This document shows, in pieces, positions 34,294 to 44,152 of a stretch of DNA of 64,000 nucleotides. The first letter of the stretch is position 1. Each line of letters starts with the position of its first letter. The notes below the pieces were generated by a model, which saw only the letters and a program-made list of their open reading frames with translations, ran no database searches and had not been told where the DNA came from. The DNA comes from Thioalkalivibrio nitratireducens DSM 14787 (GTDB lineage: Bacteria; Pseudomonadota; Gammaproteobacteria; Ectothiorhodospirales; Ectothiorhodospiraceae). The stretch spans positions 682,001 through 746,000 of the forward strand of contig NC_019902.2 of assembly GCF_000321415.2 (NCBI RefSeq), read 5' to 3'. A program made the position numbers and the translations under genes.

Positions 34294-35010
34294 TTGCACC
34301 GACCGGTGTTCGACGGGCCGGAGCGGCAGTTTCTCGTGGATGTTGTTGATTCGAAATTTGTTTCGTCGGTGGGGCGCCGGGTGGATGAGTTCGAGCAGCG
34401 GGTCGCGGCATTCACCGGCGCCGGATTTGCGGTCGCCACCGTGAACGGCACCGCGGCGTTGCATGTGGCGCTGGAACTCGCGGGCGTGACACCCGGCGAG
34501 GAGGTGCTGACTCAGGCCCTGACTTTCGTGGCCACCTGCAACGCGGTCCGCTACCTGGGTGCCCGGCCGGTGTTCGTGGACGTCGACCGGGACACGCTTG
34601 GGCTGAGCCCGGATGCGCTGCGCCGCTTTCTGGAACAGGAGACCGAGTTGCGCCACGGCCGCTGCGTGAACCGCCGCACCGGGGCGCGGATCGCGGCCTG
34701 CGTGCCGATGCATACCTTCGGGTTTCCGTGCCGGATCGCCGAGATCGTGGCGCTGTGCGAAGGCTACGCGATTCCGGTGGTCGAGGATGCGGCGGAGTCG
34801 CTGGGGAGTTGGGTCGATGGGCGGCACACGGGTATTTTCGGCCGGCTCAGTACGCTGAGCTTCAACGGCAACAAGGTGATCACCACCGGCGGCGGCGGGA
34901 TGATCCTGACCGACGACGAGACCTTGGCGCGGCGTGCGAAGCATCTGACGACGACCGCGAAGCAGCCCCATGCCTGGGAGTTTGTGCACGACGCGGTGGG
35001 CTACAACTAC
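34294..35010 (+). pseudogene. LegC-type aminotransferase, truncated duplicate
   Basis: The sequence matches the intact gene at 13,923 from LHRPVFDGPERQ to HDAVGYNY at over 95% identity, then stops at TGA 35,011. About 25 N-terminal and 125 C-terminal residues are missing. The PLP lysine segment SFNGNKVITTGGGG remains, but the enzyme would lack its C-terminal domain. The break joins IS-like sequence and the second MITE. Confidence 0.9.
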
Positions 35011-35038
35011 TGAAGTGGACCCCAGTGTCAAGACAGTA

Positions 35039-35318
35039 CCTGATTATCACGAAACCTCCTCAGCCAGTGCGATACCTCTCCGCGTCGGTCGTCATTGCGA
35101 GCGAAGCGCGGCACTAATGCGCATAGCGCATTGAACAGCCGCAGGCTGGCCCGAAGGGCGAGCGCAGCGAGTAATCCAGGCGGCGCAGGGGGGACCATCG
35201 CCCTCTGGATCGCCACGTCCCGCCACGCTGCGCTCGCGGCTAAAGGCTTCGCTCCTCGCGATGACGCTGGTTTCGAAGATGGCCCAGTCCAGCTTGCGGA
35301 GCTTCCGTGATAATCAGG
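35039..35318. mobile_element. 280-bp MITE-like element, copy 2
   Basis: It has the same ends as the element at 19,478: CCTGATTATCACGAAACCTCC and GGAGCTTCCGTGATAATCAGG (inverted, 18 of 21). The exact 8-bp flanking duplication AGACAGTA lies at 35,031-35,038 and 35,319-35,326. It has the same length as copy 1 and a few internal differences. Non-coding. Confidence 0.9.
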
Positions 35319-35584
35319 AGACAGTAAGTGGACGAGTTTAAGCAACGGCCTGGACCTCGCTCGCAGCGGAGCAGCGCTGCCCTGGTGTTACCGGTTCGCC
35401 GGGCGGCGTTGCCGCCGGGCCGTCGCTCCTGTCCGGAATCCCGTCCCGAGCATGGCTCAGCCCCTGGCCGGATTTCACTCAGAATGACGAGGAACCCGTC
35501 CTGGAGTGGACGGTTACCTTCGTGAAGATCAGGATGATGCTCATCAACAATGTCGCGCAAGGCAAGCGCAGGCAGGAGCAAGCG

Positions 35585-36136
35585 ATGCCGGTTTGCGTGC
35601 GCACGATGGGGGAATCTGACCGCAAGTTGATTGCGGATGTGGTCATGGAAGCCTTCGGTCCGACCGATGGTCCGGAGATCGTACAACTGATCGCGGAGCT
35701 GTTGGCGGATCCGAGCGCACAGCCGGTTTTGTCGCTGGTGGCGACCACGGGTGACCGGGTTGTCGGGCATATCCTGTTCAGCGGCGCGCGGGTCGAAACG
35801 GGCGAGCAGGCGCATTCCGCGGTGATCCTGGCTCCGCTCGCGGTGCGTCCGGATTTCCAGTCCCGGGGAATCGGCGGGCGGTTGGTTACAGAGGGCCTCA
35901 AGTGGCTCGTCGAGGCGGGGGTGGACCTCGTGTTCGTGCTGGGGTATCCGGATTACTATTCGCGATTCGGGTTTGCCGAGGCGGGCGTTCGGGGCTTCGA
36001 TGCCCCGTATCCGATCGCGGCGAAGAACGCCGGGGCCTGGATGGTCCTGGCGCTCCGTCCGGGGATCCTGGGAGCGGTGAAGGGAACGGTGCGCTGTGCC
36101 AATGCGCTCGATGACCCGCGGTACTGGCGGGAGTGA
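35585..36136 (+). CDS. GNAT-family N-acetyltransferase (YhbS-like)
   Basis: The 183-residue protein from ATG 35,585 (CAGGAGC upstream) has LAPLAVRPDFQSRGIGGRLV, the acetyl-CoA binding segment with RGIGGRL, and YPDYYSRFGFAEAGVRGF at the end. It resembles YhbS-like acetyltransferases. The substrate is unknown. No antitoxin neighbours it, so it is probably not a TacT-type toxin. First ordinary gene right of the island. Confidence 0.82.
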   Translation: MPVCVRTMGESDRKLIADVVMEAFGPTDGPEIVQLIAELLADPSAQPVLSLVATTGDRVVGHILFSGARVETGEQAHSAVILAPLAVRPDFQSRGIGGRLVTEGLKWLVEAGVDLVFVLGYPDYYSRFGFAEAGVRGFDAPYPIAAKNAGAWMVLALRPGILGAVKGTVRCANALDDPRYWRE

Positions 36137-36352
36137 GTCGGACGATACGCTTCCTGCGTCGCAGCGCTGTCACGCGCAGTGAAATCTCTCCGAACGGGAT
36201 GATCGTTTGGATCAGAGCCGCAACGGGTCGACTTCGGGAGTGCGTCGAGACCCGTTCTCCGATACGCACCGGTGGACGGAATCGACGGACGGGCGCGTAT
36301 CCGAGGCGCGGCGTTGGCATGCCGAAGGCGTTGAGTCGAAAGTCGAGGGAAC

Positions 36353-36697
36353 ATGGCGAAGAACAAGCGGAAACGCACGCACGCGCAGAAGGCGGCACGC
36401 GCGCGATGCAAGGCGGAGTTCATGACGATCTTCGTGGCAGGCAAGCAGAAGCGGGTGCGCCGTCCTCCGAGCATCGACGGGTTGGACCCGGACGAATTCA
36501 TCTGCCGCAATGCCGATCCGATCTGGTTGCATCAAAACGAGATGTGGGAGTACATGGAACCGGAACCAGTGGACAACGACACGGAACCGGTCGTGAAACC
36601 TCGAACCCGAGCGCAAGACGCGCTGAACGTGCATGAACCACAGGAAATCGATGGGGAACCGGTCGTGAAACGACCCGGCGATGACATTCCCTTCTGA
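36353..36697 (+). CDS. Hypothetical basic/acidic protein
   Basis: The 114-residue product starts MAKNKRKRTHAQKAARARCK (very basic), has PDEFICRNADPIWLHQNEMW in the middle, and an acidic tail ending GDDIPF. GAGGGAAC precedes the ATG. No family is recognised. The codon use is that of real genes, and the biased amino acid layout makes coding likely. Confidence 0.55.
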   Translation: MAKNKRKRTHAQKAARARCKAEFMTIFVAGKQKRVRRPPSIDGLDPDEFICRNADPIWLHQNEMWEYMEPEPVDNDTEPVVKPRTRAQDALNVHEPQEIDGEPVVKRPGDDIPF

Positions 36698-36893
36698 GTC
36701 CGCTATCCCGGTGAATCGCGGGTGACGGTCGGATCCGCAGCGGAATTATGCGGCGCCAACAGTTGCCCCGCGGTTGCACGCGATGCCGGAAGGCGTGACA
36801 GATCGTTTGCTACGGGATCGCAGCACGGCGGGTCGGTGGCGTTTGCGCTGGGCAGCCTCAAGCGGCGTGGCCCTGAACGAACGGAGGTGATCC

Positions 36894-36995
36894 ATGCTCG
36901 GCGCGATCGTCGGAGACATCGTCGGTTCGGTGCACGAGGGGGCGCCGTCCACTTGCTCACTCGCGACAGAAGGTGCAATGATTGCCCGTCAATAA
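36894..36995 (+). pseudogene. ADP-ribosylglycohydrolase, N-terminal stub
   Basis: MLGAIVGDIVGSVHEG is the typical start of ADP-ribosylglycohydrolase-type proteins, with ACGGAGGTGATCC before the ATG. The frame ends after 33 codons (TAA 36,993) and nothing further of the family follows. A TetR gene starts 20 bases later. Confidence 0.6.
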
Positions 36996-37015
36996 GCTAG
37001 CGAGTACTCACTTTC

Positions 37016-37657
37016 ATGGCGCGTAAACCCACCGAAGAGAGGCGCGAGGAGATCGTCCAGGCTCTGCTGGCTCTGGCTGCAGAACGCGGCGCCAGCAATG
37101 TCTCCACCCAGGCGATCGCCGATCGGGTCGGGATCGCACAACCCACGATCTTTCGGCATTTTCCGACTCGGGACGCCATTTTCCGCGCGGCGCTGGATTC
37201 CATCGGGCGCAAGCTGCTGGATGTACTCACACCGATACTGTCCGGACGCGGCCCCGCGGATACCCGGCTGCGCAAGCTGCTGACCCGCCAGCTGCGATTC
37301 ATCAGCCGCCGCAAGGGGCTACCACGTCTCATTTTCTCCGAGCGTTTGCATCTCGAAGACCCCGAGTTGAAGGTCGTGGTACGGAGCATCATGGATCGCT
37401 ACACCTCTCGGCTGGAAACGCTGCTTCAGGAAGGCACCGGCCAGGGATGCTTTCGTCAGGACCTGGAGGCCGCCGAAACCGCCCGCCTGATTGTGGCGAT
37501 GATTCAGGGATTGGTGATGCGCTGGTCGCTCTCCGACTTCGAGTTCCCGCTCGACCAGCAGGGCGAGGTGCTTTGGCGACTCCTGGAACCCGCTCTGTTG
37601 GCACAACCGACCAGGTCTCCTTCAGCACCTGGTCCACACCAACATTCGTTCGGTTAA
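37016..37657 (+). CDS. TetR/AcrR-family repressor
   Basis: The 213-residue protein has the TetR helix-turn-helix: REEIVQALLALAAERGASNV, STQAIADRVGIAQPTIFRHF (about 12-55). A variable ligand-binding C-terminal domain follows. It lies just upstream of, and in the same direction as, a cytochrome and an RND adaptor-pump pair, so it probably controls that efflux operon. The ligand is unknown. Confidence 0.87.
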   Translation: MARKPTEERREEIVQALLALAAERGASNVSTQAIADRVGIAQPTIFRHFPTRDAIFRAALDSIGRKLLDVLTPILSGRGPADTRLRKLLTRQLRFISRRKGLPRLIFSERLHLEDPELKVVVRSIMDRYTSRLETLLQEGTGQGCFRQDLEAAETARLIVAMIQGLVMRWSLSDFEFPLDQQGEVLWRLLEPALLAQPTRSPSAPGPHQHSFG

Positions 37658-37868
37658 CGATGGTGACGATATACGCCACTCGGAAAGATCAAAGTCGGTC
37701 GCCTATCACGGTGATCGTTCCTTCTACCCATCCCGGCCGCGGTCTGTCATCCGCCGGTGCCGGGTCGCCGCGAGCGCCGAATGGTGGGTGACGCTTTTCG
37801 TCCGCCCTGCGGGTCGCCGAGATGCGAACAGTGGATCTTTTCACGTCAACCAACGGGAGAGTCTCGAA

Positions 37869-38321
37869 ATGCCTTTGGCGTACATCCGTAGTACAAGCAG
37901 AGCCGCCCTTGCGGTTGGGATCCTCACCTTGTCCCTGGCCAGTACCGCATCGGGGGAGAGTTTCAGGACCGTCATGCAAGGCCTCGCAATAGAAATGAAC
38001 CGGGTCCAGTCGGCGCTGTTTGTCGAGGACTTCGCCACCATTGTGGATGCTGCCGACGCCATCGTCGACCATCCGCGGCCCTCGCCGGATGAGCGGCGGC
38101 GCATCCTGGCGGCGGTCGAACCGCATATCGATGAATTCCGCTCTCTGGATCAGCAGGTACACGAAGCCGCCGAGAACCTTGCTGACGCAGCGAGCGATCG
38201 GGATCTGGAGATGACCATCCGCTACCACGGCAGGCTGGTGGCTGCCTGCATCGCCTGTCACAGTGCATTCCGGGAAGACGTGGTCGGTACGTTGTCTTCG
38301 GAAGATGTACCGGATCGCTGA
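37869..38321 (+). CDS. Periplasmic c-type cytochrome (cytochrome c'-like)
   Basis: The 150-residue protein has a signal peptide (LAVGILTLSLASTASG, cleavage near residue 26) and a single haem site CIACH near the C-terminus, as in class II cytochromes c. The helical body is mostly charged. It lies 7 bases before the RND adaptor gene, suggesting co-transcription. Its link to efflux is unclear. Confidence 0.75.
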   Translation: MPLAYIRSTSRAALAVGILTLSLASTASGESFRTVMQGLAIEMNRVQSALFVEDFATIVDAADAIVDHPRPSPDERRRILAAVEPHIDEFRSLDQQVHEAAENLADAASDRDLEMTIRYHGRLVAACIACHSAFREDVVGTLSSEDVPDR

Positions 38322-38328
38322 GCACGAC

Positions 38329-39465
38329 ATGAACGGGCTGCAGATCCCATCCAACCGCGGCGGCCTCCGGCGCACCGTCGGCTTGGTCGCACTGGCCGGG
38401 GTCGTCGCGGTGACTGCCTGGAGCGCGGCGAACCGGCTTTCAGAACGGTTTTCCCCCGACGCCGCGCGCGCTACGCCATCCCCGGCCGTTGCGACGATTC
38501 TCGCCCAACCGGCGGCGGTCACGCTCTACAGCCCTGCGTATCGCGGCAGCATCGAGACGCACTACGAGGCGACCATCTCGGCACGGATCACGGCGCAGGT
38601 GCTGGAAAGTCCATGGACCCCCGGGGATCGGGTCGAGGCGGATGAACTTCTGGTGCGGATGGATGCCGACGAGATGCATTTTGAGGTCCAGCAACGACAG
38701 GCTACCGACCAGCGCCTCGGTGGGGAACGCGCAACCGCGCAGCGCAACCTCGAACGTCAGCAGGACCTTTTTGCCCGGAACCTGACTCCGGAAAGCGAGC
38801 TCGATGACGCTCACCAGCGAGTCGCCACATTGGAGGCCCAGATCCGCGAGAACCGGTCGGCGCTGGAACTGGCCCGCAAACGTCTGGAATACGCCACGGA
38901 GCGGGCCCCGATCGCCGCGCAGGTCCGCCATACCCATGTGCGCCCGGGCGATTTGGCCGTATCGGGCCAGCCGCTGATCGACCTGGTAGGCCTCGATGGC
39001 CTTCATGCGGTCCTGCGCGTGCCGGAGCGGGAGACCGTGCTGTTGAAACCCGGCCTGGCCGTGGAGCTGACCATTCCCGCTCTGGACCATGTCGTGACGA
39101 CCCGGCTGGACCGGGTGCATCCCACATTGGCAGCCGGCCGGCGTAGCGGCAGCTTTGAAACGCGGCTGCCCGAGGCGCCCGAGGCGGCCCGTCCCGGCAT
39201 GGCCGTACAGGCACGGGTTATCCTGGAGCACTTGGACGAGGCCACCAGGGTGCCTGCCCATGCCGTCTGGAGCGACGCTGGAATCCACTGGGTCTATCGG
39301 CTCGAGGACGGACACGCCTACCGCAGGGAGGTCGTTACGCGGTCATTGCCGAACGGTGAGCGAGCGATCAGCGAGGGCATCGACCCGGGTGATCGCATCA
39401 TCGTGACCCCGGACCGCCGGATCCGGGATGGTCTGCCCGTACGGGACGTGAACGGCACCCGCTGA
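38329..39465 (+). CDS. RND efflux periplasmic adaptor (HlyD/AcrA type)
   Basis: The 378-residue membrane fusion protein has one N-terminal anchor (TVGLVALAGVVAVTAWSA) and a barrel-sandwich hybrid interrupted by a coiled coil (about 110-190, ERATAQRNLERQQDLFARNL to ENRSALELARKRLEYA). Beta-barrel regions follow. It couples the inner membrane pump to an outer membrane channel. ATG 38,329 is chosen, since the longer frame enters the cytochrome gene. The stop overlaps the pump start. Confidence 0.87.
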   Translation: MNGLQIPSNRGGLRRTVGLVALAGVVAVTAWSAANRLSERFSPDAARATPSPAVATILAQPAAVTLYSPAYRGSIETHYEATISARITAQVLESPWTPGDRVEADELLVRMDADEMHFEVQQRQATDQRLGGERATAQRNLERQQDLFARNLTPESELDDAHQRVATLEAQIRENRSALELARKRLEYATERAPIAAQVRHTHVRPGDLAVSGQPLIDLVGLDGLHAVLRVPERETVLLKPGLAVELTIPALDHVVTTRLDRVHPTLAAGRRSGSFETRLPEAPEAARPGMAVQARVILEHLDEATRVPAHAVWSDAGIHWVYRLEDGHAYRREVVTRSLPNGERAISEGIDPGDRIIVTPDRRIRDGLPVRDVNGTR

Positions 39466-42400
39466 TGGCCTGGGTCGAGGTGCTCCTCCGGAACCGGCAT
39501 ACAGTGCTGGTGCTGCTTGCCGCCATCCTGATCCTGGGCCTGCAGGCGCGCTTCGATTTGTCCGTTCAGCTCTTTCCCGACACCGACCCGCCGACCGTCA
39601 CGGTCATCACCGAATACCCCGGCATGGCGGCCCTGGATGTCGACCGCGAGCTTACACGCCTGCTGGAGGAAGAGTTTGCCAGCCTCGATGGCGTGAGCCG
39701 GATCAGTTCCTCCAGTCAGACCGGACTGTCCGTGGCACGGGTGGAATTCGACTACGGCATCACCAGTGCCCTCGCCGCAGTGGACGTCCAGAACGCCGTC
39801 GGCCGCTTGCGCCCGGACCTGCCCGCCACCATCGAAGAACCACAGATCCTGGAGTTCTCCACGGCCGACAAGCCGATCATCACCATCGCCCTGACCAGCG
39901 ACACCCTGGCGCTCGACGAGATCCGCGAGCAGGCCGACAACGCGATCCGGGGAAGGCTCGAATGGATCCCCGGCGTCGCCGCGGTCGATGTGGTCGGTGG
40001 GCACAAGAGGGAACTGCATGTCGCCCTCGATCCCGAGCGCACCGAGGCCCTCGGGATCGACATGGTCCAGGTACTGGAGGCCCTCGACGACTGGAATCTG
40101 ATGGCGCCGGGCGGTCGTGTCCGCATCGGTGAACTCGAGAGCGTGGTGCGGTTCGATGCGCCATTGCGACGCGAGGCCGATGCACGCGGGATCATCCTGG
40201 CCGCGGACGGCGATGCCCGCGTGCGCCTGGACGACGTCGCCCGCGTCCGTCTGGAACCCGGCGAGCCCCGCTCGGCCTACCGCCATGACGGCCGGGCGGC
40301 CATCGCCGTGCAGGTGCTGCGCCGGGACGATGCCAACACGGTGGAGGTGGCCGCGCGGGTGCGCGAGGCACTGGAACCCTTGCGCGACGCCGCGCCCGAG
40401 CTGGACATCGTCGTCGCCGACGATGATTCGGTGTTCACCGAGAAGGTCATCGCCGACATGACGCAGACCGTGATCATCGCCATCGCCCTGACGATGATGA
40501 TCGTCCTGGTGTTTCTCGCCGATCTGCGTCAGGCCGGGATCATCGCTCTCTCCATTCCGGCGGCGTTCCTGGCGACCTTCGGCCTGATGCAACTGGCCGG
40601 CCTCGATCTGAACATGGTCACCATGTCGGCGCTGATCCTGGCCATCGGTCTGCTGGTCGATGATGGCATCGTGATCCTCGAGAACATCCACCGTCACCTG
40701 GACGACGAGGGCCAGCCTCCGCGCCAGGCGGCCATCGAGGGGGTCGGCGAGGTCTTCGCCGCCAAGCTGGGCGGCACGCTGACCACCCTCGGCGTACTGC
40801 TGCCTCTCACGTTCATGGGCGGCTTTGTCGGCGAGTTGTTCCGGCCGCTTGCGCTGACCCTGGCGTTCGCCCTGAGCGCGTCGTTCGTAATGGCGGTCAC
40901 GCTGATCCCGCTGCTCGCCACCTACTGGCTTCGGCCCGCCACCTCGGCCGCCACCCCGCGCTGGAGGGAGCCCCTGGAGGCGCCGGCGCGCGGCGTACGC
41001 AACCTCTATCTGGACGTGCTGGTATTAGCGTTGCAGCGCCCGCTGGCGACGCTGGTGGTGGCAGTCATGCTGCTGGCCCTCAGCCTGGGCATGCTCCGCA
41101 TGACCGGGAGCGAAATGCTGCCGCGTTTCGACTCGGGCAGTTTCCAGGTCCTGGTCGATATGGCGCCGGGTACTCGGCTGGAGACCACCCTGGAAAGCCT
41201 CGTGCCCGTCGAGCGGTACCTGGCGAAGCAGGAGTACGTGACCGCTGTCAGCAGCCAGTTCGGGCACGAAGCCGGCGCCCGATCGATGGGCGACCGCGGC
41301 ACCATGGGGGTCAACCAGGCCGAGATCACGGTGACGCTGGTGCCGCGGACGCAACGTTCCCTTACGCAGTGGGAAATCATGGACGACGTGCGCCAGCGTC
41401 TCGAAGCCACGCCGGGAGTCACCCTCGCCGTGCCCCGCGAACTCGGTGGCACCGCGCGTTCGTCAACCGCCGCCCCGATCATCGCCCGGATCAGCGGCGA
41501 GCAGGCCCCGGCCCTGGACCACACAGCCAGCGAACTGCTGGGCCATCTATCGGGCATCCCGGGAATCACCGATCTGTACAAGGACTGGGCTCTCGATACT
41601 CCCGAGGTGCGGGTCCGGGTCGACCATGACCGCGCGGCCGAACTCGGCCTCACCGGTACCGCGATCGCCCGAACGGTTCACCAGGCCATGGACGGGACCG
41701 TGGCCACACGCTTCCGCCAGCCACCGAAGCGGGATCTGGACGTGGTCGTGCGTTACCAGGCCCCCGACCGCCGCTACCCGGAAGACTTGGAGGGCATCCT
41801 GCTGCCCACCCGCGAGGGGCCCGTCGCACTGAGTGAAGTCGCAAGCCTTGGACATACCCTCGGTCCGCGCATCGTCACGCGGGAAAACGGCCAGCGAACG
41901 CTGGACATCCTCGGCTTCCACCTGGGGCGTCCGCTGTCCGAGGTCGTGGCCGACGTGCAGCAGCGCCTGGACACGTTCGCCGCCCCGGATGGCTACCCGG
42001 CGATCCTGGCCGGCGAGCAGGCGGACTTCGACGATGCCCGTGACCACATGATGCGGGCACTGCTGCTGGCCGCGATGGCCGTGTACCTGCTGCTGGTCGT
42101 GCAGTTCCGCAGCTTCGCGCAGCCCGTCATCATCATGAGCGCCATTCCGTTGCAGTTCATCGGCGTGGTCGCCGCGCTGCTGATCGCCGGGAAGTACGTC
42201 TCCATGCCCGCGCTGCTCGGGATCATCCTGCTGATCGGCATTGTCGTGAACAACAGCATCATCCTGCTCGACCTGGCCCGGCGCCGGCTGGCCGAAGGCG
42301 CGGACGTTCACGCGGCGGTCACGGAGGCGGTGGAAACCCGCATGCGGCCGATCATGATGACCGCCCTGTCCACGGTCGCCGGGATGTTGCTGCTGGCGCT

Positions 42401-42578
42401 GGAAATGGCGGTTGGGGCTGAACGTTTTTCCCCCATTGCCACGGTGATCATCGGCGGGATACTGGCGGCCACATTACTGACCCTGGTCGTGATCCCAGTG
42501 CTGTTTGCACTGCTCCACCGCCTCTCGCGGCATCCGGACGCTCATGATCGGTACCCGGCCCCGGGGGGCGCCGGTTAG
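39465..42578 (+). CDS. RND efflux pump, inner membrane permease
   Basis: The 1037-residue protein has 12 expected membrane segments, the proton-relay segment ILAIGLLVDDGIVILENIHR in TM4, two large periplasmic loops (about 33-330 and 555-860), and a second set of helices from YLLLVVQFRSFAQPVIIMSA. TGATG couples it to the adaptor. Drug, lipid or metal substrate cannot be decided. No outer membrane channel gene is adjacent. The TAG stop coincides with the start of the repeat chain. Confidence 0.9.
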   Translation: MAWVEVLLRNRHTVLVLLAAILILGLQARFDLSVQLFPDTDPPTVTVITEYPGMAALDVDRELTRLLEEEFASLDGVSRISSSSQTGLSVARVEFDYGITSALAAVDVQNAVGRLRPDLPATIEEPQILEFSTADKPIITIALTSDTLALDEIREQADNAIRGRLEWIPGVAAVDVVGGHKRELHVALDPERTEALGIDMVQVLEALDDWNLMAPGGRVRIGELESVVRFDAPLRREADARGIILAADGDARVRLDDVARVRLEPGEPRSAYRHDGRAAIAVQVLRRDDANTVEVAARVREALEPLRDAAPELDIVVADDDSVFTEKVIADMTQTVIIAIALTMMIVLVFLADLRQAGIIALSIPAAFLATFGLMQLAGLDLNMVTMSALILAIGLLVDDGIVILENIHRHLDDEGQPPRQAAIEGVGEVFAAKLGGTLTTLGVLLPLTFMGGFVGELFRPLALTLAFALSASFVMAVTLIPLLATYWLRPATSAATPRWREPLEAPARGVRNLYLDVLVLALQRPLATLVVAVMLLALSLGMLRMTGSEMLPRFDSGSFQVLVDMAPGTRLETTLESLVPVERYLAKQEYVTAVSSQFGHEAGARSMGDRGTMGVNQAEITVTLVPRTQRSLTQWEIMDDVRQRLEATPGVTLAVPRELGGTARSSTAAPIIARISGEQAPALDHTASELLGHLSGIPGITDLYKDWALDTPEVRVRVDHDRAAELGLTGTAIARTVHQAMDGTVATRFRQPPKRDLDVVVRYQAPDRRYPEDLEGILLPTREGPVALSEVASLGHTLGPRIVTRENGQRTLDILGFHLGRPLSEVVADVQQRLDTFAAPDGYPAILAGEQADFDDARDHMMRALLLAAMAVYLLLVVQFRSFAQPVIIMSAIPLQFIGVVAALLIAGKYVSMPALLGIILLIGIVVNNSIILLDLARRRLAEGADVHAAVTEAVETRMRPIMMTALSTVAGMLLLALEMAVGAERFSPIATVIIGGILAATLLTLVVIPVLFALLHRLSRHPDAHDRYPAPGGAG

Positions 42579-42964
42579 CGGGAAAATCAAGCCGCCCGAG
42601 AATCGTATGTCTCGGATTTATAATCGTAGTTTCATCCTTCGGGGTGCCTCGCGGCCGAGGGCATGAGAGTTAGCGTGAAAATACGCCGCCCTAGAATCGT
42701 ATGTCTCTGATTTATAATCGTAGTTTCATCCTTCGGGGTGCCTCGCGGCCGAGGGCATGACAGTTAGCGTGAAAGTCCCGGCCTGTCTCGTGTCCCTGGC
42801 GACCCGTAGGGCGGAAGAGCGCAGCGTCATCCGCCACACGGCGTTCGCAGTGCCCAGGCGCCCGCAGCATCCCCAACGCCGGCTGGCGGATGACGGCCTT
42901 CGGCCTCTTCCGCCCTACGCCTCTTTCATCATCGGGGGGTGGCTGCCCGCGCCATGACAGTCTG
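42579..42964. repeat. Repeat modules A, A and B chained head to tail
   Basis: Two copies of module A (42,579-42,673 and 42,674-42,767, about 94-95 bp, containing GAATCGTATGTCTC and ATTTATAATCGTAGTTTCAT) are followed by a B module (42,768-42,964). Each junction reads GTTAG then CGTGAAA or a close variant. The first unit begins directly after the pump's TAG stop. Confidence 0.88.
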
Positions 42965-43179
42965 CGTGAAAAGAGCGCGCAGCGCGGACGAAATCCCCCG
43001 CTTGCGGGACAAATCCGGCGGGAGCCGATTTCGAACAGCAGCAGGGTGGGCCACAGGCGGGCGCAGCGGGTCATCGAGCAAAAGCCTGCCGATCAACGGT
43101 TCATCGATCGTCATGTCCTGTCTGCACGGCGCTGGCGGCCGGAGGTGTGATTCGATGCGATCATGAAGCAATCAGCGTT
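42965..43179. other. No recognised feature
   Basis: A leftward frame reading PLIGRLLLDDPLRPPVAHPA exists but matches no family I know. No repeat or regulatory element is clear. It may be a gene remnant between the repeat chain and the copper chaperone gene. Confidence 0.3.
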
Positions 43180-43767
43180 TCACTCGGGTGCATGGTGGCG
43201 ATGGCCGTGTGCTGGCTCGGGTCCGCGGTCCGAGTGTCCGTGATGGTGACCGTGGTCCGATGGGCCGCCAGACTGCACGACCGCTTCCAGGTGCAGATCC
43301 TCGTGTGCTTCGATGTAGAGCGTGATCGGGATCGTGTCGCCACCGGAGAGCGGTTGAACGAGATCGATCAGCATCACGTGCAGCCCGCCGGGGCGGAGTT
43401 CGATCCGGTCCTGCGCGGCGATGGTGATGGCATCCACCTGGCGCATGCGCATCACGCCCTCGGCATCCTGCACATGGTCGTGCAGTTCGGTGACGCGGGC
43501 GGCGGGGGATTCTCCTGCCAGGATCCGGATATCGGCGTCGGTCGTGTTGCGCAGCGTCATGTAGGCGGCGCTATTGGGCACGCCCGGGGGCGTGAGCCGC
43601 ACCCACGCCGGCGCGTCGAGCTCGATTCCAGGCGGGCAGTCGCAGTCCGCGTGCGCGGACCCGTGGTGGCCGGGAGTATGATGGGCAGTGACGGCAGGGC
43701 TGCCCATCGTTGCCAGCACCAGCACGAGGCTGTACAGCAGTCCGGGTGATCCTGATCGGAGATGCAT
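43180..43767 (-). CDS. PCu(A)C-like periplasmic copper chaperone, His-rich tail
   Basis: The 195-residue protein starts at ATG 43,767 with AGGAG 8 bases upstream. It has a signal peptide (LLYSLVLVLATMGSPAVTAH) and the PCu(A)C-like core AYMTLRNTTDADIRILAGES, TELHDHVQDAEGVMRMRQVD, RPGGLHVMLIDL. The usual H-x-M copper ligands are partly kept as HDH and MRM. A tail rich in histidine (GHHHGHSDRG, HGHRHH) adds metal-binding capacity. It would deliver Cu(I) to cytochrome oxidase or protect against copper. Confidence 0.82.
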   Translation of the reverse strand: MHLRSGSPGLLYSLVLVLATMGSPAVTAHHTPGHHGSAHADCDCPPGIELDAPAWVRLTPPGVPNSAAYMTLRNTTDADIRILAGESPAARVTELHDHVQDAEGVMRMRQVDAITIAAQDRIELRPGGLHVMLIDLVQPLSGGDTIPITLYIEAHEDLHLEAVVQSGGPSDHGHHHGHSDRGPEPAHGHRHHAPE

Positions 43768-44152
43768 CGGTGAATTCTCCTCGGTCATGGTGGATGCAGG
43801 TGCCGGCAGGTGTCCACGGCGCGCTGTTTGGGGCGTTCGCGTCGGCGATGGGGGCGCCGCCAGCGCTCGGGGTGGTACGGCCACCGTGCCCGGGGCGCGC
43901 CGTGGCTACACCTGGCCAGCGTTCGGCTCTAAGCAATATCCATGCTATTGCAGTGATCGGCTGTGGAACGGGCGTTCCGAAAGGGTACTTGTTCTCTGGA
44001 ACACTGCATATCGCGCACCGGGCGATCATGCTGCTGCATTTGGCGCAGGTCTTCGCGTCGCGCTTGCGCGCGGATGAGCACGCTGCGGAACATCGGTTCG
44101 AATCGGGTTATCGTTTTACGGTAACGGGATACGGGCAGGCGGAGGGCTGAAG
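43768..44152. other. Intergenic, no supported gene
   Basis: Both strands are open for some distance, but the readings have no recognisable domain. The segment must contain the promoter of the copper chaperone gene. Nothing else is seen. Confidence 0.4.

Noticed and set aside
43710-44150. Possible rightward gene of about 146 codons
   Set aside because: It overlaps the copper chaperone start and shows no family pattern or good ribosome site.
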